Assembly (NCBI RefSeq): GCF_022230955.1 | Contig: NZ_JAKKFI010000084.1 | Span: forward strand, 124,001 to 188,000 | Origin: Micromonospora cabrerizensis | GTDB taxonomy: Bacteria; Actinomycetota; Actinomycetes; Mycobacteriales; Micromonosporaceae | Direction of reading: 5' to 3' | DNA length: 64,000 nt | Notes under the pieces: generated by a model | What the model saw: only the letters and a program-made list of their open reading frames with translations | What the model was told of the DNA's origin: nothing | The model's database searches: none | In this document: in pieces, positions 32,787 to 41,467 of the stretch | Layout: each line of letters opens with the position of its first letter | Position numbering within the stretch: position 1 is the first letter of the stretch | Position numbers and translations under genes: made by a program

Positions 32787-32957
32787 ATGTTCGGCAACGA
32801 CGCAGACTTCCTGCTCTCCCTGCACCGTACGCACTCCGCCGAGCTGCGCGCCGAGGCGGCTGCGGAACGGCTCGCCCGGTCGCTGCCGCGTCCTTCCGGC
32901 CGCGGTTGGCTGGGTCGGCGCAGGCCGGCCGGCCGCACCGGCGACGCCCGCCGGTGA
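32787..32957 (+). CDS. Short conserved basic protein (56 residues)
   Basis: MFGNDADFLLSLHRTHSAELRAEAAAERLARSLPRP continues with a Gly/Arg-rich tail. The pattern DFLLSLHRTHSAELRAEAAAERLAR is that of a family of very short actinobacterial proteins, often in front of LuxR-type or housekeeping genes. GAAGGAG stands six bases before the ATG at 32787, a strong start signal. It probably forms one amphipathic helix. It lies 119 bases before the LAL regulator. The function is unknown. Confidence 0.65.
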   Translation: MFGNDADFLLSLHRTHSAELRAEAAAERLARSLPRPSGRGWLGRRRPAGRTGDARR

Positions 32958-33076
32958 CCGCGCCCGCCTCGGCTGCCATCCCCACGTCGCCCGCCGTGCT
33001 GGCCGACCGACTCGACGCCACCCCGCCGCCCGGCCACCGGCCGATCGGCGGGGCTGGCGGCGGGGGCCGTCATGGC

Positions 33077-35986
33077 ATGCTCGAACCTGTGACCGTACGC
33101 GCCGCCAGCTCCGTCCTCGTCGGCCGCCATCGTGAGATCGCGGCGCTGCGCGGCGCGCTGGGCCGCGCCCGGGCGGGGGAGCCGACCGCCGTGCTGGTCG
33201 GTGGTGAGGCCGGTGTGGGCAAGACCCGGCTGCTGGAGGAGTTCGGGGGCTCGGCCACCGTCGGCGGGGCGCGGGTGCTGGTCGGCCAGTGCCTGGAGCT
33301 GGGCGAGGCGGGCCTGCCGTTCGCGCCGTTCGCTGCCGCGCTGCGCGCGGTGCTGCGCGCCGACGGCCCCGAGGTCTTCGCCGGCTACGAGGCGGAGTTC
33401 GCCCCGCTGCTGCCGGAGCTGGGACGGGCGTCCGCGGCGCTGGCCGGCCCCCGTGCCGTCCCGCTCAGCGACGCACCGCGCGGTTACCTGTTCGACCTGG
33501 TCGCCGAGCTGTTCCAACGACTCGCCGATGCCCGCCCGCTGGTGCTGATCATCGAGGACCTGCACTGGGCCGACCGTTCCACCCGGGACCTGATCGGCTT
33601 CCTGGTCCGGGCGGCGCGGCCGGGTCGCCTGCTGCTGGTCTGCACCTATCGCACCGACGAGTTGCAGCGCGGGCACCCGCTGCGCCCGTTCCTCGCCGAA
33701 CTGGACCGCGCCCGAGGCGTGGAACGGGTCGAGTTGGGCCGACTGGACCGTGACGGCACCGGCGCGATCCTCGCCGACCTGCTCGGGGCGGAGCCACCCG
33801 CCCGGGCCGTCGACGATGTCCACGACCGCACCCAGGGCAACCCCTTCTTCATCGAGGAGTTGGCTGTCGCCGGCTCCCCGCTCGGCTGCGCCGCGCTCCC
33901 CGAGACGCTGCGTGACCTGCTGCTGGCCCGGGTGGACCGACTCCCCGAGCCGACCCAGCGGGTGCTGCGGATCGCGGCTGCCGGCGGCACCCGCTTCGCC
34001 CACGACCTGCTTGCCGAGGTCGCCGGGCTGCCCGAGGCCGAGCTGGAGGACGCGCTCCGCGTCGCCGTCGCCGCCCAGCTGGTGGTGGCCGACCGCGACG
34101 GCGACTACGAGTTCCGGCACGCGCTGGTCCGCGAGGCCGTGCACGACGAGCTGCTGCCCGGTGAGCACGCCCGGCTGCACGCCCGCTTCGCCGCCGCCAT
34201 CGAGGCCCAGCCGCACCTGGTCGCCGCGGGTCGCGCCCCGGCGGAGATCGCCCACCACTGGTACGCCGCGCACAACCACCCGAGGGCCCTCGTCGCGGCA
34301 CGAGCCGCGGCCGGCGCCGCCGCCGACCGGTACGCCTACGCGGAGCAGCGCCGACTGTTGGAGCGGGTGCTGGAGCTGTGGGAGCTGGTGCCCGACGCGG
34401 CCGACCTGCTCGGCATGGATCACCTGGCGTTGCTGGAGCAGACGCTGGGCGCGGCGGTCACCGCAGGCGACTTCAGCCGGGCCATCACGCTGACCCGGGC
34501 CGGCCTGGCCGAGGTGGACGCCGACGCCGCACCGTTGCGCGCCGCCCGCCTGCTGGACCAGCGGGGTCGGCTGATGGCCCTGCTCGGCAAGAGTGACGGC
34601 CGCCGGGAGCTGGATGAGGCGTACCGGCTGGCCGCTGGTGGCCCCCGGGGCGCGGAGCGGGTCCGGCTGCTCGCCGACATCGCCGCGCACCTGGTCAAGA
34701 TCGACCCCAGGCAGGCGGCCCGGGTGGCCGCCGAGGCCGCCGCGGACGCCGAGGCGTTCGGCGAGGATGTCGCCCTGCTGCACGCGCGGATCGCCCTGCT
34801 CTGCCACGGCGGGCGGGACCCGGAGCGAGGGCTGGCCGAGCTCAGCGAGGCCGAGGCCGTCGTCCGTGCGGCCGGGGACGTGTCGGGCCTGGTGCTCGCC
34901 CGGGTCTACCAGTCGGACGTGCTCTGCGAGCTGGGCCGTTACGCCGAGTCCGCGCAGGCTGCCGAGGCCGGGGTGGCCGAGGCGCGGCGGGTGGGGATCA
35001 GCCGCTCCACCGGGGCGTACCTGTTGTCCAACCGGGCCGAGGCGCTGATCGCGCTGGGTCGCTGGGACGAGGCCGAGGCGGTGTGTGCGGAGGCCGCCCG
35101 GATCGACCTGTCCGGCGTCACCGGCCTGCACTGGCTCCAGTTGAGCGCCGGGCTGCGGCTGGCCCGCGCCCACCCGGGCGCAGACGAGCTGGTCGACCGG
35201 GCGCTCACCTTCCTCGGCCGGCCCTACCTGTGGCCGAACCACCGTCTCCCCCTGCACGAGCTGGCGATCGAGGCGGCGTTGGCCGCCGACGACAAGGTGG
35301 AGGCGATCCGGGCGGCCCGGGTCGCGGCGGTCGACGAGAGCCTGCCGCAGTTGCCCCGCGAGGGTTGGCCGGTGCTCAGCGCCGTCGCGCGTACCGCGGC
35401 CCGGGTAGGCGACCGGGACCTGTCGGTCTCGGTGGCGGCGCTCGCCACCGACCTGCCCGTGCGGCACCCGGCGGCGCGGGCGCACGCCGCCCAGGTCGCC
35501 GCGCTGCTGGCGGTCGGCGACCAGGCGCTGCCGGCCTGGCGTACGGCGGTGGACGCGTGGCGGGCCGACGGGCAGCCGTACCCGCTGGGCCGCGCCTTGC
35601 TGGCGCTGGCCGAGACCGCTGCCGCCGCCGGGGAGCGCGACGAGACGGCGGCGGCGGTCACCGAGGCCGCCGAGATCGGCCGACGCCTGGGTGCGGTGCC
35701 CCTGGTCGAGGCTGCCGCGACCCTGGCGCGACGCGTCGGCCTGCGCACCCCGGGCCAGGGCGGAGCCGGCGCCGACCTGCTCACCGCCCGGGAACGCGAG
35801 GTGCTGCGACTGGTCGCCGAGGGGCACAGCAACAGCCGGATCGCCGAGCAGTTGTTCATCTCGCCCAAGACGGCCAGCGTGCACGTGTCCCGGATCATCG
35901 CGAAGTTGGACGTGACCAACCGGGTGGAGGCCGCCGCCCTGGCGCACCGCCTCGGCCTGCTCACCGAGCCGGCCTCGTCGCACTGA
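33077..35986 (+). CDS. LAL-type ATPase with C-terminal LuxR helix-turn-helix
   Basis: This 969-residue large regulator of the LAL group has an N-terminal AAA/NTPase domain with Walker A VGGEAGVGKT (residues 41-50) and Walker B LVLIIEDLHWAD. A long middle region of TPR-like helical repeats (AELSEAEAVVRAAGDVSGLVLARVYQSDVL...) follows. The C-terminal LuxR HTH reads LLTAREREVLRLVAEGHSNSRIAEQLFISPKTASVHVSRIIAKLDVTNR. Such proteins activate transport or secondary-metabolite genes on ligand and ATP binding. ATG 33077 is used; GTG 33089 is possible. A 23-base tandem repeat begins in its last codons. Confidence 0.92.
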   Translation: MLEPVTVRAASSVLVGRHREIAALRGALGRARAGEPTAVLVGGEAGVGKTRLLEEFGGSATVGGARVLVGQCLELGEAGLPFAPFAAALRAVLRADGPEVFAGYEAEFAPLLPELGRASAALAGPRAVPLSDAPRGYLFDLVAELFQRLADARPLVLIIEDLHWADRSTRDLIGFLVRAARPGRLLLVCTYRTDELQRGHPLRPFLAELDRARGVERVELGRLDRDGTGAILADLLGAEPPARAVDDVHDRTQGNPFFIEELAVAGSPLGCAALPETLRDLLLARVDRLPEPTQRVLRIAAAGGTRFAHDLLAEVAGLPEAELEDALRVAVAAQLVVADRDGDYEFRHALVREAVHDELLPGEHARLHARFAAAIEAQPHLVAAGRAPAEIAHHWYAAHNHPRALVAARAAAGAAADRYAYAEQRRLLERVLELWELVPDAADLLGMDHLALLEQTLGAAVTAGDFSRAITLTRAGLAEVDADAAPLRAARLLDQRGRLMALLGKSDGRRELDEAYRLAAGGPRGAERVRLLADIAAHLVKIDPRQAARVAAEAAADAEAFGEDVALLHARIALLCHGGRDPERGLAELSEAEAVVRAAGDVSGLVLARVYQSDVLCELGRYAESAQAAEAGVAEARRVGISRSTGAYLLSNRAEALIALGRWDEAEAVCAEAARIDLSGVTGLHWLQLSAGLRLARAHPGADELVDRALTFLGRPYLWPNHRLPLHELAIEAALAADDKVEAIRAARVAAVDESLPQLPREGWPVLSAVARTAARVGDRDLSVSVAALATDLPVRHPAARAHAAQVAALLAVGDQALPAWRTAVDAWRADGQPYPLGRALLALAETAAAAGERDETAAAVTEAAEIGRRLGAVPLVEAAATLARRVGLRTPGQGGAGADLLTAREREVLRLVAEGHSNSRIAEQLFISPKTASVHVSRIIAKLDVTNRVEAAALAHRLGLLTEPASSH

Positions 35987-36119
35987 CGCGCGCCGCCGCG
36001 TCGCACTGAAGCGCGCCGCCGCGGCCGGGTCTGGACGCGGCGCTGCGGACCGTCGCACTGACGCGCACGGCTGAGTCGCCCTGACGCGCGCCGCTGCGTC
36101 GCACCGACGCCCGGCGCGG
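35978..36119. repeat. 23-bp tandem repeats starting at a stop codon
   Basis: The unit TCGCACTGACGCGCGCCGCC plus GCG begins with the last two codons and stop of the LAL gene (35978-36000). It recurs at 36001-36023, 36053-36075 and 36076-36098, and in short form at 36099-36119, with an unrelated 29-base insert after unit 2. Three of the four later units keep an in-register TGA. The array fills the whole gap to the convergent GT-C gene. Confidence 0.85.
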
Positions 36120-37880
36120 TCATCGCGGCAGGTAGATCCGCCAGCCGTCGATCGTGACCAGGTCGAGGCCGCCAGGGTTGGCGCGCTGCCGTTCGTCGAG
36201 CACGTCCGCCAGCGGTGAGCCGGCCGGTGCGACCCAGGCTGGCGCCGCCGCCCGGTCCACCTCCCGCCGGTACGCGGGGTAGCGGTCGAACCCGGGACGC
36301 AGCGCGTCGTCGACGACCGCGCAGACCACCTGTTCGGCGGTGGCGAAGGTGAGCCGGTTGCAGGTCCAGTAGCCGGCGCGCACCTGTCGCACGCCGAGCT
36401 GACGCAGGGTGCTCACCAACTCGGCGTGCCGGGCGTCGGCGGCCCGGGTCGCCGGTGCGGTCTGCGCCGACCGCCAGGTGGCCTGGGCGGCGGTGCCCAG
36501 TGTGGCCGCGAGCAATGCCAGGGCGACCGGCCGGGCCAGCGTTCGCCCGGAGCCGTGCCGGCCGGTCGCCGACGGACGCGGGCCGCGCCGGGCCACCGTC
36601 CACACCGGCCAGAGCAGCACCGGCAGGGAGATGAGCAGGCAGGACAGGTAGCGGGAACTCTCCACCGGGGTGAGCCCGGCGGAACTGCTCAGGGTGTACG
36701 CCCCGAGGGTGACCACGGCGGCCAGCACAAGCGCCAGCCGAACCGCCGCCGCCACCCGGGGTGCAACGAGCACCGGGTGACCAGCATCAGCGGGATCGAC
36801 CAGTGAGGCAGGACCGGCTGGCAAGGCAGGACCGGCCGGCAAGGCAGGGCCGGCTGGCGACGCAAGGTCCGCCGGCGAGACGGCACCGGCCGGCGAGGCG
36901 GGGCCGGTGGGCGGTCGGCGTAGTGCCCGCCAGGCGGTGGCGGCACCGAGCGCCAGCAGCAGCGGCAGGGCCAGCGCCCACCAGAGTTGCCAGGTGGCGC
37001 ACTGCCCGGGAGCGCAGAAGCCCATGCCCAGCGGCGGGCCGAGCAGCAGGCCGCCGTGCAGCCGGTCCGCCCAGCCGGCGGTGGCGTTCGCGCCGCTGGC
37101 GGCGAGCACCGCGTGGAGCGGGTTGCGCCCGTTGAGCAGGCTGTGCAGCAGCAGGGGGGACGCCCCCAGCACGGCGGCCGCGCCGAGCAGCGCACCGGCG
37201 GCCCCCCACAGCTCCCGGCGGCAGAACCCGACGAGCACCGCCCCGGTCGCCACCACGTACGGCAGCACGAGGGGGTCGACCCAGAGCATCAGACCGGCCA
37301 GGAGCCCCCACGCGGCCCACCGCGCCAGCCGCCATCCCGGCCGGCCGGCGGCCAGATCCACGGCGAGGACGGCCAGCCCCACCCCGGCGGCGTTCATCTC
37401 GGGGTAGCCGCCACCGGCGATCAACTGGTTCTTGATCACCCGGTCGGAGCCCAGCGCCAGCAATGCCACCACCAGCAGCCCGAACCACCGGTCCCCGGTC
37501 AGCCGCAGCGTCAACCGCCAGGACAGCAGCAGGAACAGCACGTACAGCGCCAGGGTGGGCAGCCGCAGACCGAGCAGGGACGGCCCGCCGGCCAGGGCGA
37601 ACACCGGCGCGGCCAGGTACGCCTCCAGTGTGCCCATGTACTGCTGGCCGTAGAACCAGATCGGAAAGCCCTCGCCCCGGGCGATGTGCAGCGCGGCCAA
37701 CCCCATGGTGGCCTCGTCGCTGTTCGTCGGCGGTGCGGCCTGACCCAGCAGCCAGAGTCGGTAACCCACTCCGACGAGCACGGCCAACCCGGTGAGCCAG
37801 CCGACCAACCCGACACGCGCGCCCGGCCGCGGGCGCGGGGAGCCCGCGCCACGCGGCTGCTGGCGTACGCCGAGGGTCAT
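36120..37880 (-). CDS. GT-C family membrane glycosyltransferase (ArnT/PMT-like)
   Basis: This 586-residue protein has an N-terminal helix, then PTNSDEATMGLAALHIARGEGFPIWFYGQQYMG, whose acidic DE loop is the usual GT-C catalytic element, and about ten membrane segments. A Pro/Ala-rich interhelical stretch (PAGPALPAGPALPAGPAS, near residue 345) is built from six-residue repeats. The C-terminal soluble domain ends TIDGWRIYLPR. It probably transfers a sugar from a polyprenyl-phosphate donor at the outer face (inference). The acceptor is unknown. It lies downstream of lipA in the same direction (53 bases). Confidence 0.75.
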   Translation of the reverse strand: MTLGVRQQPRGAGSPRPRPGARVGLVGWLTGLAVLVGVGYRLWLLGQAAPPTNSDEATMGLAALHIARGEGFPIWFYGQQYMGTLEAYLAAPVFALAGGPSLLGLRLPTLALYVLFLLLSWRLTLRLTGDRWFGLLVVALLALGSDRVIKNQLIAGGGYPEMNAAGVGLAVLAVDLAAGRPGWRLARWAAWGLLAGLMLWVDPLVLPYVVATGAVLVGFCRRELWGAAGALLGAAAVLGASPLLLHSLLNGRNPLHAVLAASGANATAGWADRLHGGLLLGPPLGMGFCAPGQCATWQLWWALALPLLLALGAATAWRALRRPPTGPASPAGAVSPADLASPAGPALPAGPALPAGPASLVDPADAGHPVLVAPRVAAAVRLALVLAAVVTLGAYTLSSSAGLTPVESSRYLSCLLISLPVLLWPVWTVARRGPRPSATGRHGSGRTLARPVALALLAATLGTAAQATWRSAQTAPATRAADARHAELVSTLRQLGVRQVRAGYWTCNRLTFATAEQVVCAVVDDALRPGFDRYPAYRREVDRAAAPAWVAPAGSPLADVLDERQRANPGGLDLVTIDGWRIYLPR

Positions 37881-37933
37881 TCCACGATCATGGCATCCGG
37901 ACGCCGAACGGCCGCGCGGCGCTGCCGGTGGGG

Positions 37934-38929
37934 TCAGCCCGCGGTGGTGACGGAGGTGGCGGAGCGGGCGTCGAGCGCCTGCTTGTAGAGCCGGCCGGCC
38001 CGGTACGACGAGCGCACCAGCGGCCCGCTCATCACCCCGGCGAAGCCGATCTCCTCGGCCTCCTCGCGCAGCTCCACGAACTCCTCCGGCTTGACCCAGC
38101 GGGTCACCGGGTGGTGCCGGGGGGTCGGCCGCAGGTACTGGGTGATGGTGATCAGCTCGCAGCCGGCCTCGTGCAGGTCGCGCAGCGCCTGCGAAACCTC
38201 GGCCCGCTCCTCGCCCATGCCCAGGATGAGGTTGCTCTTGGTGACCAGGCCGTCGGCGCGGGCCTGTCGGATCACGTCCAGCGAGCGGTCGTAGCGGAAC
38301 GCCGGCCGGATGCGCTTGAAGATGCGCGGCACGGTCTCCACGTTGTGGGCCAGCACCTCCGGGCGGGAGCCGAAGACCTCGGCGAGCTGCTCGGGAACGG
38401 CGTTGAAGTCCGGGATCAGCAGCTCGACGCCGCAGCCCGGCTGAAGGGCGTGGATCTGTCGGACGGTCTCGGCGTACAGCCAGGCACCGCCGTCGGGCAG
38501 GTCGTCACGGGCGACGCCGGTGATGGTGGCGTAGCGCAGGCCCATCGAGACCACCGACTCGGCGACCCGACGCGGCTCGTCGGCGTCGAACTCGGCCGGC
38601 TTGCCGGTGTCGATCTGGCAGAAGTCGCAGCGCCGGGTGCACTGGTCGCCACCGATGAGGAAGGTGGCCTCCCGGTCTTCCCAACACTCGTAGATGTTGG
38701 GGCAGCCGGCCTCCTGGCAGACGGTGTGCAGCCCCTCGCGCGAGACGAGCCCGCGCAGCTGGGTGTACTCCGGACCCATCTTGGCCTTGACCTTGATCCA
38801 CGGCGGTTTGCGCTCGATCGGCGTCTCGGCGTTGCGCGCCTCGATGCGCAGCAGTCGCCGCCCCTCGGGGGCCGCCGTTGCGGTGCGCGCTGCCTGGCCG
38901 GTCGTCGGCGCGGAGTGCTCGATCGTCAC
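37934..38929 (-). CDS. lipA: Lipoyl synthase
   Basis: This 331-residue radical-SAM enzyme inserts two sulfurs into octanoyl-protein. CQEAGCPNIYECW supplies the auxiliary cluster (C-x4-C-x5-C), CTRRCDFCQ supplies the radical-SAM cluster (C-x3-C-x2-C), and the family's terminal RSSYRAG is present. It acts after LipB (40691) on the lipoyl domains of SucB (54046) and the glycine-cleavage H protein. An AspRS gene on the other strand separates it from lipB, with which it is adjacent in many actinobacteria. Confidence 0.97.
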   Translation of the reverse strand: MTIEHSAPTTGQAARTATAAPEGRRLLRIEARNAETPIERKPPWIKVKAKMGPEYTQLRGLVSREGLHTVCQEAGCPNIYECWEDREATFLIGGDQCTRRCDFCQIDTGKPAEFDADEPRRVAESVVSMGLRYATITGVARDDLPDGGAWLYAETVRQIHALQPGCGVELLIPDFNAVPEQLAEVFGSRPEVLAHNVETVPRIFKRIRPAFRYDRSLDVIRQARADGLVTKSNLILGMGEERAEVSQALRDLHEAGCELITITQYLRPTPRHHPVTRWVKPEEFVELREEAEEIGFAGVMSGPLVRSSYRAGRLYKQALDARSATSVTTAG

Positions 38930-39071
38930 GAAAACGAGCCTACGCCGGACGGCGGGTGTCTATGTGCGTCAGGCGACCGGCGTCACGCCCCGAACGTTGT
39001 GACGCCCGACACCGGGGAGTCGAAAATGCGCGTCACACGAGCGGGATTCGGGTGCTACCGTCACCGCCAAC

Positions 39072-39344
39072 AGCGACGACGGAGCCGAGTAGCGCCCCGA
39101 CCCGCCAGTGCAGAGAGCCGCCGGTGCTGAGAGGCGGTCTGGCGCCGGTGCGCGAAGACCCTCCCGAGCTGCGGGAAGAACGGTTGCGGGTCACCCGTGC
39201 CCAGTAGAGCCCGCCCGGCTGGCCCCGGTCATCAGGCGACGAACGAGGCCCCCGCTTCGGCGGGGGTGAAGGTGTGGTGGCACCGCGAGGTTCCCGCTCG
39301 CCCACACCTCCCTGGGGCTGATGCGACGCTTCGCTTCCCCAGGG
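39072..39344 (+). ncRNA. T-box leader with GAC (Asp) specifier upstream of aspartyl-tRNA synthetase
   Basis: Stem I: GGAG (39081-39084) pairs with CTCC (39161-39164). The specifier bulge has AGTA (39088-39091) opposite GAA (39154-39156), the canonical loop-E pair, followed directly by GAC (39157-39159). The upper stem carries GCGCC/GGTGC and CGCCAG/CTGGCG. The distal AGAGAG (39112-39117) and GGTG (39123-39126) are the AG-bulge and terminal-loop motifs. A stem III hairpin lies at 39249-39266. The T-box core GGTGGCACCGCG (39276-39287) sits in an antiterminator closed by GGTGTGG (39271-39277) and CCACACC (39302-39308). A hairpin CCCTGGGG/CCCCAGGG at 39310-39344 follows. Uncharged tRNA-Asp would raise expression of the synthetase. 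Confidence 0.85.
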
Positions 39345-39382
39345 CGGCGACGGCGTGGCGATCAACCGAGGAGCAGCCCGCC

Positions 39383-40669
39383 ATGCAACGAACCCTGTCC
39401 GACCACCTGCCCACCCGGATCGGCACGACCGTGCGGATCGCCGGTTGGGTGCACCGACGCCGACTGCTCAAGTCGGTGGCCTTCCTGATCGTGCGCGACG
39501 CCACCGGCCTGGCCCAGGTGGTCGTCACCGACCCGGCCGTCCGCGCCGAGCTGGAGAAACTTCCCGAGGAGACGGTCGTCGAGGTCACCGCGACGGTCAC
39601 CGCGAACGAGACGGCACCCGCCGGGGTCGAGCTGACCGACCCGACGGTACGTCCACTGGGGCCGCCCGCCGTGCCGCCACCGTTCGACCTGTACCGGCCG
39701 GCCCTCACCGCGAGCCTGCCCACCCAGCTCGACAACGCGCCCACCGCGTTGCGGCACCCCACCCGCTCGGCGGCGCTGCGGATCTCGGCGGCGGCGGTGG
39801 CCGGTTTCCGGGCCGCCCTGGACACCCGGGACTTCGTGGAGATCCACACCCCGAAGGTGGTCAGCTCGTCCACCGAGAGCGGGGCGAACGTGTTCGCGCT
39901 GGACTGGTTCGGTGGGCCCGCGTACCTGGCCCAGTCGCCGCAGTTCTACAAGCAGTTGATGGTCGGCGTCTTCGAACGGGTCTACGAGGTGGGGCCGGTC
40001 TTCCGGGCCGAGCCGCACGACACCGTCCGGCACCTCGCGCAGTACACGTCGCTCGACGCGGAGCTGGGCTTCGTCACCGACCACCACGACGTGATGCGGG
40101 TGCTGCGCGACACCCTTGCCGGGATGCTGGGCGCGGTGGGCGAGCGCGCCGGTGGCGCCCTGGCGACGCTCGGCGTCACGCCGCCGGAGGTGCCCACGGA
40201 GATCCCGGCGGTGCACTTCACCGAGGCGCTGACGATCGCCGGCGCGCCCGCCGACGAGCCGGACCTCGCACCGGCCCACGAGCGGGCGCTGGGCGAGTGG
40301 GCCCGCCGCGAACACGGCTCCGACTTCCTCTTCGTCACCGGATACCCGATGGCGAAGCGACCGTTCTACACCCACCCGGACCCGGAGCGGCCCGCGTACT
40401 CGAACGGTTTCGACCTGCTCTTTCGTGGTCTGGAGCTGGTCACCGGCGGGCAGCGGCTGCACCGGCACGCCGACTACCTGGCGGCGTTGGCGGCCCGGGG
40501 CGAGGCGGTCGAGCCGTACGCCGGGTATCTGGACGCGTTCCGGCACGGTATGCCGCCGCACGGCGGCTTCGCCATCGGCCTGGAACGGTTCGTCGCCCGC
40601 CTGGTCGGCGCGGCCAACATCCGCGAGGTCACCGCGTTCCCGCGCGACCTGCACCGCCTGACCCCGTAG
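39383..40669 (+). CDS. aspS: Archaeal-type aspartate-tRNA ligase (likely non-discriminating)
   Basis: This 428-residue class II synthetase has an N-terminal OB-fold anticodon-binding domain (VRIAGWVHRRRLLKSVAFLIVRDATGLAQVVV) and the catalytic domain with VEIHTPKVVSSSTESGANVF, YLAQSPQFYKQLMV (motif 2 region), VYEVGPVFRAEPHDTVRHLAQYTSLDAELG and GGFAIGLERFVARLV (motif 3). It lacks the ~160-residue bacterial insertion, so it is the short archaeal/eukaryotic kind. GAGGAG is nine bases before ATG 39383. The T-box leader with Asp specifier lies just upstream. It is probably a second AspRS beside a bacterial-type housekeeping one outside this window. It could alternatively be an AsnRS-like enzyme, but the GAC specifier favours Asp. 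Confidence 0.87.
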   Translation: MQRTLSDHLPTRIGTTVRIAGWVHRRRLLKSVAFLIVRDATGLAQVVVTDPAVRAELEKLPEETVVEVTATVTANETAPAGVELTDPTVRPLGPPAVPPPFDLYRPALTASLPTQLDNAPTALRHPTRSAALRISAAAVAGFRAALDTRDFVEIHTPKVVSSSTESGANVFALDWFGGPAYLAQSPQFYKQLMVGVFERVYEVGPVFRAEPHDTVRHLAQYTSLDAELGFVTDHHDVMRVLRDTLAGMLGAVGERAGGALATLGVTPPEVPTEIPAVHFTEALTIAGAPADEPDLAPAHERALGEWARREHGSDFLFVTGYPMAKRPFYTHPDPERPAYSNGFDLLFRGLELVTGGQRLHRHADYLAALAARGEAVEPYAGYLDAFRHGMPPHGGFAIGLERFVARLVGAANIREVTAFPRDLHRLTP

Positions 40670-40690
40670 GGCCGTGCGCCGGCTGTGCGC

Positions 40691-41332
40691 TCAGACCTCG
40701 GTCAGGGTGGACAGCCGGCGCTCGACCACCGGCAGCACGTCGGCGACGCTGATAGGGCGGCCCAGCTCGGCGGTGAGCGAGGTGACGCCGGCGTCCCGGA
40801 TGCCGCACGGCACGATCCGGTCGAAGTACGTCAGGTCGCAGTCACAGTTGATCGAGAAGCCGTGCAGGGTGACGCCCCGGGCCACCCGGATGCCGATGGC
40901 GGCCACCTTGCGGGCCGGCCCCCGGTCGTCCTCGGGCACCCACACCCCGCTGCGCCCCTCGACCCGGCCGGCGGTCAGCCCGAACTCGGCGCACACGTCG
41001 ATGAGCAGCTCTTCGGTGCGGCGGACGTAGGCGACCACGTCCACCGGGTCGGGCAGCCGCAGGATCGGGTAACCGACGAGCTGCCCCGGCCCGTGCCAGG
41101 TGATCTTGCCGCCACGGTCCACGTCGACGACCGGGGTGCCGTCCATCGGCCGGTCCCACGGTTCGGTGCGCTTGCCCGCCGTGTAGACGCTCGGGTGCTC
41201 CAGCAGCAGCACGGTGTCGCCGCGCTCGCCGGCCACCACCGACTCGTGCAGGCGCCGCTGCTCGTCCCAGGCGGCCTGGTAGTCGAGCAGGCCGCCGTGG
41301 ACGGCCGTCAGGCCGGGGGTCGTCGTCGTCAC
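40691..41332 (-). CDS. lipB: Octanoyl-ACP:protein N-octanoyltransferase
   Basis: This 213-residue enzyme attaches octanoate from acyl carrier protein to lipoyl domains. VLLLEHPSVYTAGKRTEPWD, the lysine loop ARKVAAIGIRVARGVTLHGFSINC (conserved Lys and His) and the Cys in IVPCGIRDAGVTSL are the family's catalytic blocks. Thioester transfer uses that Cys and Lys pair. GTG 41332 gives MTTTTPGLTAVHGG. It is convergent with the AspRS gene, 21 bases apart. Confidence 0.96.
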   Translation of the reverse strand: MTTTTPGLTAVHGGLLDYQAAWDEQRRLHESVVAGERGDTVLLLEHPSVYTAGKRTEPWDRPMDGTPVVDVDRGGKITWHGPGQLVGYPILRLPDPVDVVAYVRRTEELLIDVCAEFGLTAGRVEGRSGVWVPEDDRGPARKVAAIGIRVARGVTLHGFSINCDCDLTYFDRIVPCGIRDAGVTSLTAELGRPISVADVLPVVERRLSTLTEV

Positions 41333-41359
41333 GGCGTCCAGCCTAGCCCCGCCGCGGGC

Positions 41360-41395
41360 GATCTTCCCTGGTGAGCCGCCTCACCGGCGAAGATC
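41360..41395. repeat. GATC-capped hairpin element 8
   Basis: GATCTTCCCTGGTGAG (41360-41375) pairs with CTCACCGGCGAAGATC (41380-41395) with two mismatches, around loop CCGC. It lies after the propeller gene (stop 41468, minus strand) and 28 bases before the lipB start. It resembles elements 1 and 6 in its GATCTT end. Confidence 0.8.
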
Positions 41396-41467
41396 ACGCC
41401 AGCTGTCGGTGCTGGTCTGCGGCCCGCTCGGTGACACGTCCGCCCGGCCTGGCCGCATCACTCGGTG

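Noticed and set aside
32648..36058. A 1136-codon minus-strand frame opposite the LAL regulator
   Set aside because: It is Arg/Gly/Gln-rich shadow coding of a high-G+C gene; the plus-strand frame has Walker and LuxR motifs.
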